This document shows, in pieces, positions 31,628 through 43,861 of a DNA stretch of 64,000 nucleotides. This DNA is from Philonthus cognatus. Lineage: Eukaryota; Arthropoda; Insecta; Coleoptera; Staphylinidae. Positions within the stretch are counted from its first letter, which is position 1, and each line of letters begins with the position of its first letter. The position numbers were made by a program, and so were the translations under genes. Below the pieces are notes generated by a model, which did no database searches, was not told the DNA's origin, and saw nothing but the letters and a program-made list of their open reading frames with translations. The stretch lies in contig OW052247.1 of NCBI GenBank assembly GCA_932526585.2, positions 9,023,501 through 9,087,500 on the forward strand. Reading direction: 5' to 3'.

Positions 31628-32084
31628 ATATGCACAATCGTGAGAGAGTCAGTGCGCACACGTTTATACGCTGGCTAATTATCGTGAGTTTTTACAAAAG
31701 TGCACTAATTTTAATTGTTAAAGTGGTTCTTACTTTCATTCGATCAGAAATTAACATTTTTTTCATATAGTGTTGATTTTATTAATTTTAATTAAATTAA
31801 CCTCAATTGTTCATTAATAACGAATTTATTTATTGGTTATTATTGATATCCGAACCCAAGAGAGGTGACCGTGACCGTATACACTGAATTAGGACTTATC
31901 ACATTGTGTTTCCATTTTAATCGAGTTCTATCTGCCTCTGTTTTATTTTGCTCCCCTTTCCATCGCCTTGTCATGTTTGATTATTTTTGTTGGTCACTAC
32001 CACAGGCGGGGTCAGTGTGAATAATTGTGTCCCTGTTTCTTTTCCTTTCCCAATTTCTAATCGCTTAAAGTTTGCTAACGTAAG

Positions 32085-32951
32085 ATGGGATTTACTTGTG
32101 ATGGTTGTTCAAACAATATAAGTTCAAACTCTTATTATTTAAAATGCAACAGATCCTGTGACAAATGGTTCCATTCTAAATGCTCCGGATTGTCTGATGA
32201 TGGAATCGCGAATTTAAAAAAAAATCGCAATAATAACTGGATCACCAATAAAGGGGCTCTTAATAGGCACCAGCTATCTCAAATTGAATCAATAGTTGAT
32301 ACTTTATTTAAAAATACTTGCAACCCTTTAAATTAGAAATCGATCAATTGTTGAATAAGTTTGATGTAAAATTTAATAACTATGATGATAAAATAAAATT
32401 ATTAGAGACTAATATTGCAAAAGTAGAACGTTGAAAATAAAATTACTAAAGAATAATATGGCAAAAGTAGAACGTTTGAAAAATCTCCGAGCGACAATTT
32501 CGATGTTACATATGAATTGGAAGATCGTCGAAAAAGGAGCAATAATATCATCGTTTACAATGTGCCTAAATCGAAAGCATCTGAAGTTCAGGTTCAATCG
32601 AATGAGAATCTCGATGCGATTCATGCAATTTTAAATTCATTGTCAGTACAAATTCAGCCAGTTAATATGATGCGTATTGGTCGTACAAAGTCTTCAGCTA
32701 AACCTAGGCCATTATAATTAGTGCTTGATAGCAATGATCTGGTAAAAAATATTGTATTCAAAACCTCCGTAAATAAATTCAGCTATGATCGAACAAAAAT
32801 CCAAAGAGAAGAATTCAAGTCTGTTAAAACTATATTGAAACAATGGAAGAAAGACGGAGAAGATTTGGTGATCAAATATATTTCAGGGGTACCAAATGTT
32901 GTGAAGAGATCGGAAAAGCAAAATAAATCGGGTCCTGTGACAGAAAACTAA
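32085..32951 (+). pseudogene. LINE ORF1 (PHD-like finger and coiled/RRM-like part)
   Basis: The first 83 codons contain FTCDGCSNNIS, LKCNRSCDKWFHSKC, i.e. a C-x2-C...C-x3-C...H-x2-C pattern like the PHD finger found in ORF1 of CR1/jockey-clade LINEs. After frame changes, EDRRKRSNNIIVYNVPKSKA (from 32517) and VIKYISGVPNVVKR (about 32871-32915) match the usual order of ORF1 nucleic-acid-binding parts. The frame is broken at least three times. Confidence 0.65.
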
Positions 32952-33990
32952 ACATTTATTACCACAATGTAGGCGGAATGCACACTTAATTAAGTGATTT
33001 TAAGTTAAACACAAGTTGCTGCGTGTATGATATTATATTATATAAGTCGAAACGTGGTTGGATACTAACATAGTGCATGCAGAATTAAAACTTAAGAACT
33101 ACTATATTTTCAGATGTGACCGTAGTATTAGTAACAGTACAAAAAATCGCGGTGGTGGAGTGCTGATTGCTATCCATAATAGATTAGAAGGTAACATTAT
33201 TGATATAGAAGTAAATACTGTTGAACAATTATTTGTAACAATTCCTCATTTAAATATAATTTTTAGGGTTGTGTATATACCTCCAAGCTCACCGTCAGCC
33301 AAATATTTGTTCATTGTAAAACTTTTGAAATTATTGCTGAAAATTATCCCAACTATAAGTATCTTATCTGTGGGGACTATAATATGCCCTCAGCTGTATG
33401 GTTTAATGATGAGCATGGTGTTATAAACACTAATACTGCTGAGTGCTCTACTCAAATAATTTCAGAGACGTTCAGTTTTTATAATCTTAGACAGATTTGT
33501 CATATACCAAATGAGAATAATACATTTCTTGATTTAATGTTTGCAAACGATTGCTTTAATGTTATAAATGCATGTGACGTATTATTCAATGTCAAACATC
33601 ATCATATACCGTATTAAATATCTTTACCGTTATGCAACCTATTCAATCACTCAATTTATATGAGATTATTTATGATTTCGCTCGTGCTAACTACTCAGCT
33701 ATTAACGACTATTTGTTATCTATTGATTGGCACAAAACTCTAACTGGCTCTGTTGATTCTATGAACATTGTATAATGCTTCAGATATGTTTGTTCCTATA
33801 AAACGAGTAAGATCGTCTAAATATCTTGTTTGGTTTAATGCTGAACTTATTAATTTAATAAAACATAAACGGATTGCTCATACAACGTATAAAGAATGTC
33901 AATATTCTATAAATTATAGCAAATTTCACGATTTGCGTTTAAAATGTACACATTCAAGAAATATTCTATACGATCAATAGATACAATCAG
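32952..33990 (+). pseudogene. LINE APE-type endonuclease
   Basis: Broken frames give YYHNVGGMHT, LKLKNYYIFRCDRS, GGGVLIAIHN, VVYIPPSS, ICGDYNMPSAVW (the GDxN of APE nucleases) and FLDLMFAN. These motifs occur in the right order for the N-terminal nuclease of a jockey-like ORF2. The linker to the RT follows in 33768-33980. Stops and a TGG-to-other change after YKSKRGW show it is inactive. Confidence 0.7.
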
Positions 33991-34096
33991 TCAACAAAAA
34001 TATTTTTAGTAATCCTAAACAATTTTAGAATTTCGTTAATGCTTAAGAGTCACACTCAATGTTTCCAAATATAACAAGGATCATAGTAGCAATGGT

Positions 34097-35965
34097 TTGG
34101 AGGATGTTAATCTATTTGCGGATTACTTTTTGACAGTTTATTGTGCCGATAAACCTTCGCATATTCCATTCTATAAGTATAACTCAAATGTAGCTCATTT
34201 ACCATTTACATTTTCTAAAGGTGAAATATTTGATGCAGTTAGTAAATTAGAAAATTACAATATTACGGGCCCTGATGGTATACTATCAAGCTTCCTAAGA
34301 AACTGTATTTATTCTATTACTATACCACTTTACATATTATTCGATGCGTCTATGTCTTACAGTATATTGCTGATGTTCTGGAATAGCATATTTCATTAGG
34401 AGTCTAGAAAAAGGAATTTTTCCGTGTGCGCGTGACATTTCATGCAAGCACGGAAAATCCATTTCTGGACGTGTAATGAACGCAATTTTTTATTACACTT
34501 ATCTGAAAACATACTTATCTAAAAACTTAAATAATTTTTTTATTTTCAAACTAGTAATTTTTATGGTAGTGAAAAAATACAACGAATTCGGAAGAAAATG
34601 AAATTGAATACCAGTTTTTCGAAATTTGATCGAGTTAGCACTTTCTTTTAAAGCCAAACATCTTTTTATCGTGGCGAATCAACACCATACGATTGTGCGG
34701 ATTTAGCTTTTTCAGAAAAACAAAATAGAAGTTATACATCGTCACTCACAATTTGTGTGTTTTTCATAGTTTCCACTTCGCCTGTGATCGTGTCTATATC
34801 TTGATTTTACTAGCAGTCATTCTACGCTTACTTGTACCGCTTGGGTTTATATAACATGCGAAATATCATCTACAAAATCAATTTCTTCTAAGTCTGCGTA
34901 CGTTTCAACCAAACTTACGTATTTATTTTCGACTGAAAATAAAACGTCCGTGACAAATACATTGCTGCTATGGAAACATTTCAGAGCGCACGGAAAGGCG
35001 CACAAACAAACGTTTTCCGTGCCATGGCTTGAAAAAGCGACGTTTTCATTATTCTAGAGGCATTTGGAAACGAAGTGTTTTCGGATAAGTATAATAAAAA
35101 GAAATTATATTACGTCAGCAAGAAGGATAACATAACGAATTATCGCAGCATTTCAATACAATCATGTATACCAAAGCTATTGGACGAACCTGTTTCCATT
35201 AAATTAAAGTGGGTTTGCAAAAATGTACTTCTCGAAGAGCAGCATGGTTTCCAACCAGGCAAATCAACAGCTACAAATATTTTATCGTTTACCTTTGAAT
35301 GTAATCAATCTGTGGATGCTATTTTCACAGATTTTGCCAAAACATTCGATCGTGTAAATCATGATCTTTTAATTGCCAAACTATCTTCCTATGGATTTCA
35401 TGAAAATATCGTGAAGTGATTCAATAGTTTCTTAACTAATCGAACGCAATGTGTAAAAGTGAAGAATTTCCTGTCTAAAGTAATTGCTATTCCATCTGGT
35501 ATACCTCAAGGATCACACTGTGGTCCCTTGTTATTCTTGTTATTTATTAATGACATCACACAAGTCATAAGATATTCTTCATTTTTACTCTTTGCCGACG
35601 ATCTTAAGATATATTGAAGAATATCAAATGTTAACGACTGTGACCTGCTGCAAAGTGACCTCTTCTCTGTTTATAAATGGTGTTGCGATAACTATTAATT
35701 CTTCAATATTCAAAAGTGTAAAGCAATTTCTTTTTCCAGAAAATCAAATGTTATTAAATTCAATTACAGTATGAATAATATACATCTTGAGCAATTGTGC
35801 GAAATTAAAGATCTGGGAGTGTTACTGGATACAAAATTAACGTTTGATAGCCACATTAACTCAATTTGCAACAAAGCATCAAACATATCGGGTTACTTAA
35901 AAAGGATTTCCAAAGATTTATTAGCTCAATCATTCAAACTTGTCTATTTTTTAAGTCACAATTAA
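34097..35965 (+). pseudogene. LINE reverse transcriptase, interrupted
   Basis: NITGPDGILSSFLRNC (34257-34305) is the start of the RT. After a foreign insert the domain resumes with NITNYRSISIQ, EEQHGFQPGKS, IFTDFAKTFDRVNHDLL, GIPQGSHCGPLLF and FADDLKIY (YADD changed to FADD). Stops and shifts occur at about 35417, 35615 and 35695. The sequence is closest in style to the LINE at 56200-59130. Confidence 0.75.
34398..35057. mobile_element. Unidentified 660-bp insertion in LINE
   Basis: It interrupts RT coding. The ends are imperfect inverted repeats (TCTAGAAAAAGG... against ...TTCATTATTCTAGA), with CACGGAAAA-type motifs repeated internally on both sides. The target duplication is unclear. A minus-strand stretch of about 45 codons near 34860-34995 is open but unrecognised. 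Confidence 0.4.
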
Positions 35966-36647
35966 ACGATGAGCCATTTATGTCGGTATTTATCATTGAT
36001 ACACTTAAGCGACGTAGGAATCTTTTAGACTTGTCAATGTTTTATAAAACTGCTGAGTAGCCAAATGCAATGTCCGTATTTATTGGCGCACGTTGATTTT
36101 TATGTTAGTATATCGGATCGTACTAGTCGTCATAGACCACAATTTCGCATTCCCATGCATAGGTCAAACTACGCCTACAACAATCCACTCTCCAGATGCA
36201 TGCGTATTTCAAACTCACTGTCTCTTGATCCCAATTTTGATTTGTTCTCACAATCCCATTCTCAATTTATGTCAAATCTAAAGCATGTACATTTCTGATT
36301 TTTATTACTTTTACTACATTTTATCTTACACCAATATTTAGAATTAGTCTATGTTGCTTTAATAGCAGTATAATTTGTTAATTGTTATTGATAATATATG
36401 TATTCTGATGTAAAAAGGTTTATTGCCGTTAATAAAGGAATTTGAATTTGAATATTTAAAAACCGATTATTTCCATTTTTTAAATATTATAATAAGCGAT
36501 ATTTCAAATTTGAAAGCAGATCAGTATAAATTGAAAGATATATATTTTTGATGTATTGTAGTTTATTTATTGTGAAGCTAGAAATTGTTTAATTATTAAT
36601 TTTGGGCGTTCATTACTTTTTTAAACGAGTTCAATTTTAAGTTCCGA

Positions 36648-36759
36648 ACGAGTATTCCCACTTCTTAATTAAGCATGAAGTAAAGTTTTGAGTTTAGAAA
36701 AGCCTGAAAATTTGGTAAACTCGAAATTTTACTTCATGCGCCACGCGTATAAAATACTG
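36648..36759 (+). repeat. PAL hairpin, core deleted
   Basis: Forms a head-to-head pair with the following copy. Confidence 0.8.
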
Positions 36760-36869
36760 AAATATTGTGAAATTGAAAATATACTGGTAAATCAGTATTA
36801 AAATTAAACTGCTAGAGCAGGATTTAAAATATACTGCTAAACAAAAATATTTTGAACTTTACTTTAAAT

Positions 36870-36985
36870 CAGTGTGGCGCATGAAGTAATACTTCAAGTT
36901 TAGATAATCCTGAAAATTTGGTTTGGTTTTTTGGCTTTTCTAAACTCGAAATTTTACTTTATGCTTAATCAAGGATTTGTAACAA
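36870..36985 (-). repeat. PAL hairpin, reduced core, degenerate
   Basis: Lacks the ACGCGT part of one end; the core is only GGTTTGGTTTTTTGG. Confidence 0.7.
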
Positions 36986-37251
36986 TCTTTAGTATCTTTA
37001 AATTTTAAATAAGCGAGACCCACACAGTGCAATTTCAAAAATATTTCTTTGCTTTGCAGAACAGTGGGGCTCGATAGGAAATTTTACTTTAAAAATTTGG
37101 TCCGGCTGCTAAAAAGGTTGGCCCCCTATGATTTAGATGTTGGATATCTAATATTACTGAGATATGCACAATGGATTATAGTTTTTTAATAAAAAAAATA
37201 ATGATTTTAAAATCTGATATAAACCAAACATCAGATTTTAATTTGACGAAT

Positions 37252-37434
37252 AAAGCACTAATAACCTTTCTTCACACTTTAATTTGAATTACCAAATGTA
37301 CATTTCGGACACAAAGTGACCATTATCAATGGATTAACACTCTTGTTAATCCATTGATAATAGTAACTTTGTGTCCGAAATGAATAGTTGGTAATTCAAA
37401 TAAAAGTGTGAAGAAAGGTTATTAGTGCTTTATT
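37252..37434. repeat. Hairpin MITE, family 2, copy 2
   Basis: Inverted repeat related to 7806-7998 (ACCAAATGTACATTTCGGAC shared), ending AAAGGTTATTAGTGCTTTAT. Arms about 85 bp with small differences. Confidence 0.8.
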
Positions 37435-37729
37435 CTTGAAATTAATTTTATCTTCACGTAACTCACAATCAATTTATTTTTTATCACCTTTTAAAATCAT
37501 AATTTTATGTAATAAATAAATAACAGATGCTTTGCGCAAAAAACTGCAGTTGATATTCTAAACTACAGTTCAGAGATAAACTTATTTCAAATTATCTCTG
37601 CTTGTGCAATTTGAACCAAGTATTATTATGCAATTTTAACTTATCATGCCGCTTTTCAACTTTTGTATTTTAGGTGGATGTGCTTAAATGCAATGTAATA
37701 AAAATACTATTAAATAAATAAATTCTTAC

Positions 37730-37875
37730 CTTGAATTCTTTACTCTCTTTCACCCTGAGTTGGGCCTTGGTGATCTCCCCCAGGCGAGGCTTGCCCAGGA
37801 TGGCGATCTTCTCGGCCTCAGTTCTGTCCTCTGGCCTTTTCCTCTCGGCCGCCGCCGCTAAACTGGCTATTTCAT
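37730..37875 (-). CDS. Calx: Na+/Ca2+ exchanger exon, downstream of Calx-beta domain
   Basis: A 146-bp GC-rich exon in AT-rich surroundings. Its minus-strand product has EIASLAAAAERKRPEDRTEA, then ILGKPRLGEITKAQLRVKES ending KEFK. In NCX/Calx proteins the LGKPxLGE...ESxEFK block follows the second Calx-beta domain and precedes the second membrane half. The acceptor is GAATAG|AT (AG at 37876-37877) and the donor AAG|GTAAGAA (GT at 37728-37729). It begins in phase 1 and ends in phase 0, completing the split codon of exon 55922-56013. The next downstream exon is not visible, so the following intron exceeds 37 kb. Confidence 0.82.
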
Positions 37876-38407
37876 CTATTCGAATATCCACAAAGCATTT
37901 AATTAAATATATTCCAAGAAGTACCGCAAAACCCACACAACATAAATACAGAAAATGCACACAGACGCAAACACGAAGATCGGAAGCTAAAGCTACTTTA
38001 ATTCCCATTCCTTCATGAATATACAGATCGTACAAAAATATAATGACAATACATAACTGTAAGATATGGAATAGCGTTTTAAAACTATTAAATTTATTTT
38101 GAAAAGTAATACAGATTCTTATGTTTTAATGAAATATGACACTCTAAAAGTTGATAATCTGTACCAAATTTAACAGATAGATACATGTACTGGAATATAG
38201 TTTTCATGAAACTAACATAATGTTAAATAAGTAAGTTTAATTGAAAATTATACGAGGACAAAAATAAGTATTTTCAACATCAGTGTAATTTTTTTTACCG
38301 ATATCTTATTTACCGATTAATCGTAAAGTAATACTGCCTTATTAATAGACGTTAACATATAGTTTTATCACTACTAAGGATAATAAAACATTTTCGTATT
38401 AATGATA

Positions 38408-38618
38408 CATTTTACTGGATTACCCATTGGTATTTTACAACTAATAATTTAATAACATGGTATTCCTAGTTTAAGGCACGAGATCCGTGTTTACACATAA
38501 CCTTAACTATGGCATTTAAGGTTATGCGTAAACGCGGATCTCGTGCCTTAAACTAGGAATACCATGTTATTAAATTATTAGTTGTAAACTACCAATGGGT
38601 AATCCAGTAAAACGAATG
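38408..38618. repeat. Hairpin MITE, 95-bp arms
   Basis: Near-perfect inverted repeat starting TTTTACTGGATTACCCATTG, with inner arms reading GGCACGAGATCCGTGTTTAC. The loop is only a few bases (CTATGGCA). Confidence 0.85.
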
Positions 38619-38762
38619 AATTCAATTACAACGCTATAATTTAATCCATATTTATAAATGTATACAGAGAATTTTACTTTAAGTATACATGTTTCAATTA
38701 TATGCTGTAAATTTTGAGATATTCGTTGTTTTTTTGAGAAGAGTTTCATTTCAAGCTTTAAA

Positions 38763-38946
38763 CTAGTGTTTTCCACTCCCAGGTTAAGCCTCACGTAAAG
38801 TTTAGATAAGCCTTAAAATTCGAGTTTTTTCTACTACCAGACTAAGCCTACTACTCCCAGACTAAGCCTGAGAATAAGGTTTGGCCAAACCAAATTTCCA
38901 GGCTTTTCTAAACTCGAAACTTCATGCGCCACCCGAAAAAACACTG
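38763..38946 (+). repeat. PAL hairpin, degenerate
   Basis: Contains a small internal duplication of CCCAGACTAAGCCT (about 38836-38870) and lacks much of both arms. Confidence 0.65.
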
Positions 38947-39074
38947 ATTTTAAGTAAGCTTCACTTGCCCACAATATTTCAAAATATAAATATAGATACA
39001 ATATTGCTATAACGTAAACTCAAGATTAATTTCTTCTAGGGTTGTTTATTTAATGAGTTTAATTTGAAGCTACT

Positions 39075-39233
39075 AGCGAGTGTTTCCACTCCTTAATTGA
39101 GCATGAAGTGAAATTTCGAGTTTATAAAAGCCTGAAAATTTGGTTTGGTCACGTAGCGAAGCGAAGCAGCCAAACTAATTTTTCAGGCTTTTCTAAACTC
39201 GAAATTTTACTTTATGTACCAAGCGTAAAAAGC
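39075..39233 (+). repeat. PAL hairpin, type B core
   Basis: Head-to-head with the next copy. Confidence 0.8.
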
Positions 39234-39342
39234 TCTTTAAATATTCTTTTTTAGCAGTATATTTTCAATCCTGCTTTAGCCTTTAGCTTGCTTTTTTTAT
39301 TACTGATTTAGCAGTATATTTTCAATTTTACGATATATCAGT

Positions 39343-39499
39343 GATTAATACGCGTGGCACATAGAGTAAGATTTCGAGTTTAAAAAAGCCTGAAAATGTG
39401 GTTTAGTTGCTCCGCTTCGCGGAGCGATCAAACCAAATTTTCAGGCTTTTCTAAATTCGAAATTTTACTTCATGCTTAATCAGGGAGAAGAAACACTTG
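39343..39499 (-). repeat. PAL hairpin, type B core
   Basis: Core GCTCCGCTTCGCGGAGC; partner of 39075-39233. Confidence 0.8.
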
Positions 39500-39712
39500 T
39501 TAAAGGTTTCAAACAGAACGCGTTTCAAAACCGACGAATGCCTAACAATTCACAGAGTACATACCGGGATATGTACAGGTTGATTCATCCCCTCTAACTT
39601 GATTATTTCTGAACCGATTTTAAAATTTTAAAGAACATTTGAACTAGTTTTTTGAAGCTAGATTTTCCTTAATGCTTGTTGCGCTACACTCTTGATGGAA
39701 CCAGATGTACAA

Positions 39713-39913
39713 ATTTGGTAAAGAAAAACACTTGCTTTGTTCTATGTTTTTATTTTCAGTTTCCTGCCACTTTTTTGGTCTTTACAGAGCATTCTCAAAG
39801 GTTAAAACTGAAATCAGTTTTAACCTTTGAGAATAATATGTAAAGACCGAAACACGTGTCAGGAAATTGAAAATAAAATCATAGAATAAAACAAGTGCTT
39901 TTCTTCACCAAAT
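39713..39913. repeat. Hairpin MITE, about 95-bp arms
   Basis: Inverted repeat containing AAGGTTAAAACTGAAATCAG at its centre and CAGTTTCCTGCCAC near the outside; several mismatches. Confidence 0.75.
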
Positions 39914-40711
39914 TTTATAAATTACTTGTATCTTTCTGTACTTATTTTGATACTTCTAATCAAACAGACATCGCTGAAATATCACAATCTATAAAATCTA
40001 CAATCATTGTTTATTCCAGTGGTCCTTCAACTGACTAAATCTCCTTAAGTCAGCCATTCTTGATCTTGTAGTAGTTTTTATTGCGCAAATATTTACAGAA
40101 ATAACTTGAATTAAAATTATATACAATTATCAAAATATTCTGTACACTAAGTGATACAATCAATGCAAATGAATAAAGAAAAAAAACAGAAATTAAAGCA
40201 GCTTTCTACAAGTACAAGTACAATAGTTTTTACAACATCGAATTAGGATTAGAATTTCAAAGCACACACTAGAGTCGAAAATGTGGGGATACAAGCCCTT
40301 TTCTAAACGTTTTTGTAAATACATACACACACATACGAGTATTTGTACGAGTAAAATCGATCTGTCACGGTTCTGTTTCATTCTAGACTTTAATTACTAG
40401 AAACTAGTTTGCATCGCATGCCGTTACTCTGTAATTCCATCAAAACATCTCCAGTCATCGTCGAATAATTAAGTAGGGACCTCGAGGAGAAGCACGGGGT
40501 TATTAAGTGATGTGTCTTCCTTATGATGCCCCGACTGAAGGGTTTCCTTAAAATGTTTTAATTAAAGTTAGAGAATCAAGAAGAGACATTTAGATGTATG
40601 AAAAATGAAGTACTTCGCTGATTAATTGTAAAAAAATATGTTCACGTGTAATTTAATAATTATCATAAATGGGAAATTTCTTTAGACTATATAGGTTAAG
40701 TATATTCTCAA
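39914..40711. other. Non-repetitive intronic DNA
   Basis: No gene or strong repeat is seen. The segment 40410-40550 is of higher GC content and unique in the window. Confidence 0.4.
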
Positions 40712-40909
40712 ACTATGTAAAGTTAATTAAAGGAAAGGCACTTGGTATTGTTTCACAATTAAATCTTTATTCCGACTAGTTTCGGTTTGTTAGACCATTT
40801 TCAAAGGAATGTTCCTTTGAAAATGGTCTAACAAACCGAAACTAGTCGGAATAAAGATTTAATTGTGAAACAATACCAAGTGCCTTTCCTTTAATTAACT
40901 TTACATAGT
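40712..40909. repeat. Perfect 98-bp-arm palindrome
   Basis: By eye all 98 bases of 40712-40809 pair with 40812-40909, leaving a 2-base loop. It contains GACTAGTTTCGGTTTGTTAG, a phrase also found in diverged form near 30430. Likely a recently moved MITE. Confidence 0.9.
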
Positions 40910-41173
40910 GTAATATATTTCACCAAGTGCCAGATGAGAGATTAATTCAAGATATTCTCAAACATTAATATCAAATTATCACCTTATAAATGAATTGTTA
41001 ATTGGCAGCAATATCAGGCTAATACTAAATTAAGTTACATGTAACTAAACTAAAATACATGTATGTATTGTTGAATAGATGCATAGAAATGTGAAATAAA
41101 TTTTCTTTTCAAAATTGAGTATCTAATGGCCATTAAGTAATTTCAAAAATTAAAGAGTCGTACTTTATTAAAT

Positions 41174-41389
41174 GGTTACGATAATATTTGCATAAACCGC
41201 AAACATCTTAATTAATAAGACTACTAAGACAATAAATTGTAATTAAAACAACTGCTTCTCGTACAAATACCGCTGGATGTTGAATTGACAATGAATCAAC
41301 AATACTAGTTGTTTTAATAGATATTCATTGTCTTAGTAGCCTTATTAATTAAGACGTATTGTTTACGGTTTATACAAGGAATATCGTAA
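41174..41389. repeat. Hairpin MITE, about 78-bp arms
   Basis: Inverted repeat beginning ACGATATTCC/ACGATAATAT, with CTTAATTAATAAGRCTACTA shared by both arms; loop about 60 bp. Confidence 0.75.
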
Positions 41390-41489
41390 TTTTACAATTT
41401 GTATTTAAAGTTTTGCTAACGCCACTTTCAGATAGTCCATGCCACTTTTAATACGAGCTATCTACTTAAGTCTGAATTAAGAAAGAAGA

Positions 41490-42139
41490 AAATAAATCAA
41501 CTAAAATCAAACCTGTCTGCCCAACAGTCGGTTTTCACTAGGCCTGTAGTATATTCTAAAAATGCCACTATTGCTTCTTAAAAAAATTCTCACCTGCTCG
41601 CAAAGAAGAAACAGGCTTTCCAAGATAGTAAGTTTGTAAAAGAAGCATTTCTGACTACTGCCGATTGCTTATTCAAAGGATTTTTCAACAAACGTGAGAT
41701 TATGTCAGCAATACAAAACTTACAGTTGTCAGCAAACACCGTCACAAGATGAATACATGCCTTTTTTAAAGGACATCAAAACTGAATTAAATAGTGACTC
41801 GGAAATATGTGACTGGTTCTTACTACAATTTGACGAGTCTACAGATATATCAGACACAGCACAATTGGCAGTTCAGTTATGGTGAGAATGGTATTTAGTA
41901 ACTTTACTGTAAAAGAAGATCTACTAAAAATATTTCCTATGAAAGGACGAATAACAGGTGAGGATATCTAAAGCATATTTAGAACATATGCAAAGTCGAA
42001 AGATATGCCTTGGTACAAGCTGTCTGCGATAACCACTGATGGAGCACCAGCAATGGTTGGTAATATCAATGGATTTGTTGCCCTCTGCAAGAAAGATAAT
42101 TCATTTCCATTGTTTTTGTCGTATCACTATATTAGCCAC
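41490..42139 (+). pseudogene. hAT transposase relic (ZBED5/GTF2IRD2-like), N-terminal part
   Basis: Broken frames give SKFVKEAFLTTADCLF, KREIMSAIQNLQLSANTVTR, CDWFLLQFDESTDISDTAQL (catalytic DES-D region), FPMKGRITGEDI and WYKLSAITTDGAPAMVGNIN. This order is typical of domesticated or active hAT transposases of the ZBED5/FAM200/GTF2IRD2 group. At least three stops or shifts are present. The gene is interrupted at 42140 by F1 copy c and resumes at 44542. Confidence 0.8.
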
Positions 42140-42611
42140 CAGAGCTGGGCTGGATTTGAATCATTCAGGATTTGATTCCCGGATTCGAATCCTTTTAGAG
42201 GATTCAAAAGAGGTATTCGAATACTTTAGTAAACGGATTCGTGATCTGGATTCCTTACATTTTTTTTAAAAGGATTCGTATTCGAATCCAGACGTAGATG
42301 ATTCGAATCCTTATAAAAGGATTCGAATTCTTATAAAAGGATTCGAATCCTTATAAAAGGAATCCAATCCTCATACACGGATTCAAATCCTCCTAAATAA
42401 TTCGAATCATCGCTATTAAGGCTGGGATTCGAATTCGATTAATTCAAATAGTAAAATATTCTAATATGAGTATTTAAATTACTAAATTATTCATATTTAA
42501 ATATATATATTTAAATTTTCGAATAATTCAAATATTTGTGAATGCATATTTGGTTACTTAACAATGAATAATATCCAATGTTAATAGTATATTTTTAACT
42601 TCACTTGAAAT

Positions 42612-42775
42612 CAGTGTTTTATACGCGTGGCGCATGAAGTAAAGTTTCGAGTTTAGAAAAGCCCCGTGAAAATTTGTCTCGGGTCGCTGCGCGACCCTCG
42701 ACAAATTTTCTACGCGGGGCTTTTCTAAACTCGAAATTTTACTTCATGCTTAGTCTGGGAGTGGACAACACTCGT
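42612..42775 (-). repeat. PAL hairpin, type A core
   Basis: Outer left module of F1 copy c. Confidence 0.88.
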
Positions 42776-43022
42776 GCTTAAAAGTTTCAAATTGAAGGAT
42801 CACTCTAGATTACTAAGTTAATTACCATTTTAAAAAGGCTACAGCTCAAAGGACTAACCATGGTCTTCGGAGACCGAAGGACTACAGGGAATCGAAGTTT
42901 TTTTTACAAGAAAACAACGAATATCTGAAGGTTTACAGAATGGATAGGAAAGAATACATCTAATTTTGAAAAAATATCGAAGTTGGATTGGTTTTCAGTG
43001 CGTTTTTAACTTTACTTTAAAT

Positions 43023-43186
43023 CAGTGTTTTATACGCGTAGCGCATGAAGTAAAATTTCGAGTTTAGAAAAGCCCCGTGAAAATTTGTCTCGGGTCGCTG
43101 CGCGACCCTCGACAAATTTTCTACGCGGGGCTTTTCTAAACTCGAAATTTTACTTTATGCTTAGTCTGGGAGTGGACAACACTCGT
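43023..43186 (-). repeat. PAL hairpin, type A core
   Basis: Inner left module of F1 copy c. Confidence 0.88.
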
Positions 43187-43460
43187 TTGAATCTTAAATT
43201 TAACTCTTTTAAAAAATCGACGTATGTAATATAATAAATCATTCATTGAAATCATAGAAAAAGATGCAAAATTTTACCTAAAATTAACTTTTAGAGTTAA
43301 CTTTATAATTTGCTCGGCTATTAATAGGTGAATATACTATTCCTAAAACAAAACCGTTTTTATTTAATATTAAAGTTGCATTTAATACAATAACAAATTG
43401 TGAATAAATTGACATAAATCTAGAAATATCGAAAATCTCGACATGTGGAAAATCTTGACG

Positions 43461-43615
43461 GTCCACTCCCAGACTAAGCATGAAGTAAAATTTCGAGTTT
43501 AGGAAAGCCCCGCGTAGAAAAATTGTCGAGGGTCGCGCAGCGACATGAGACAAATTTTCACGGGGCTTTTCTAAACTCGAAATTTTACTTCACGCGCCAC
43601 GCGTATAAAACACTG
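43461..43615 (+). repeat. PAL hairpin, type A core
   Basis: Inner right module of F1 copy c; starts at TCCACTCCC, the mirror of 26763-26917. Confidence 0.88.
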
Positions 43616-43861
43616 ATTTAAAGTGAATTTAAAAACGCACTGAAAACCAACCCAACTTCGATATTTTTTCAAAATTGGATGTTTTCTTTCCTATCCATGC
43701 TGTAAACCTTCAGATATTCGTTGTTTTCTTGTGAATAAACTTCGATTCGCTGTAGTCCTTCGGTCTCCGAAGACCATGATTGGTCCTTCGAGCTGTAGCC
43801 TTTGTAAAATGGTAATAAACTTAGTAATCTAGAGTGATCCGTTAATTTGAAACTTCTAAGA

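Larger units (their letters stand above)
31660..36455 (+). mobile_element. Jockey-like LINE, nearly full length but decayed
   Basis: The order is 5' leader, ORF1 with a PHD-type finger (32085) and RNA-binding-like middle (32517-32951), endonuclease (about 32950-33620), RT (34097-35960), C-terminal tail (36065-36298) and 3' end AATAAAGGAATTTGAATTTG near 36434-36453. Many stops and frameshifts are present. A 660-bp insertion (about 34398-35057) splits the RT. Confidence 0.75.

Noticed and set aside
40712..40909. microRNA precursor
   Set aside because: 98 perfectly paired bases is far longer than a pre-miRNA and fits a MITE better.
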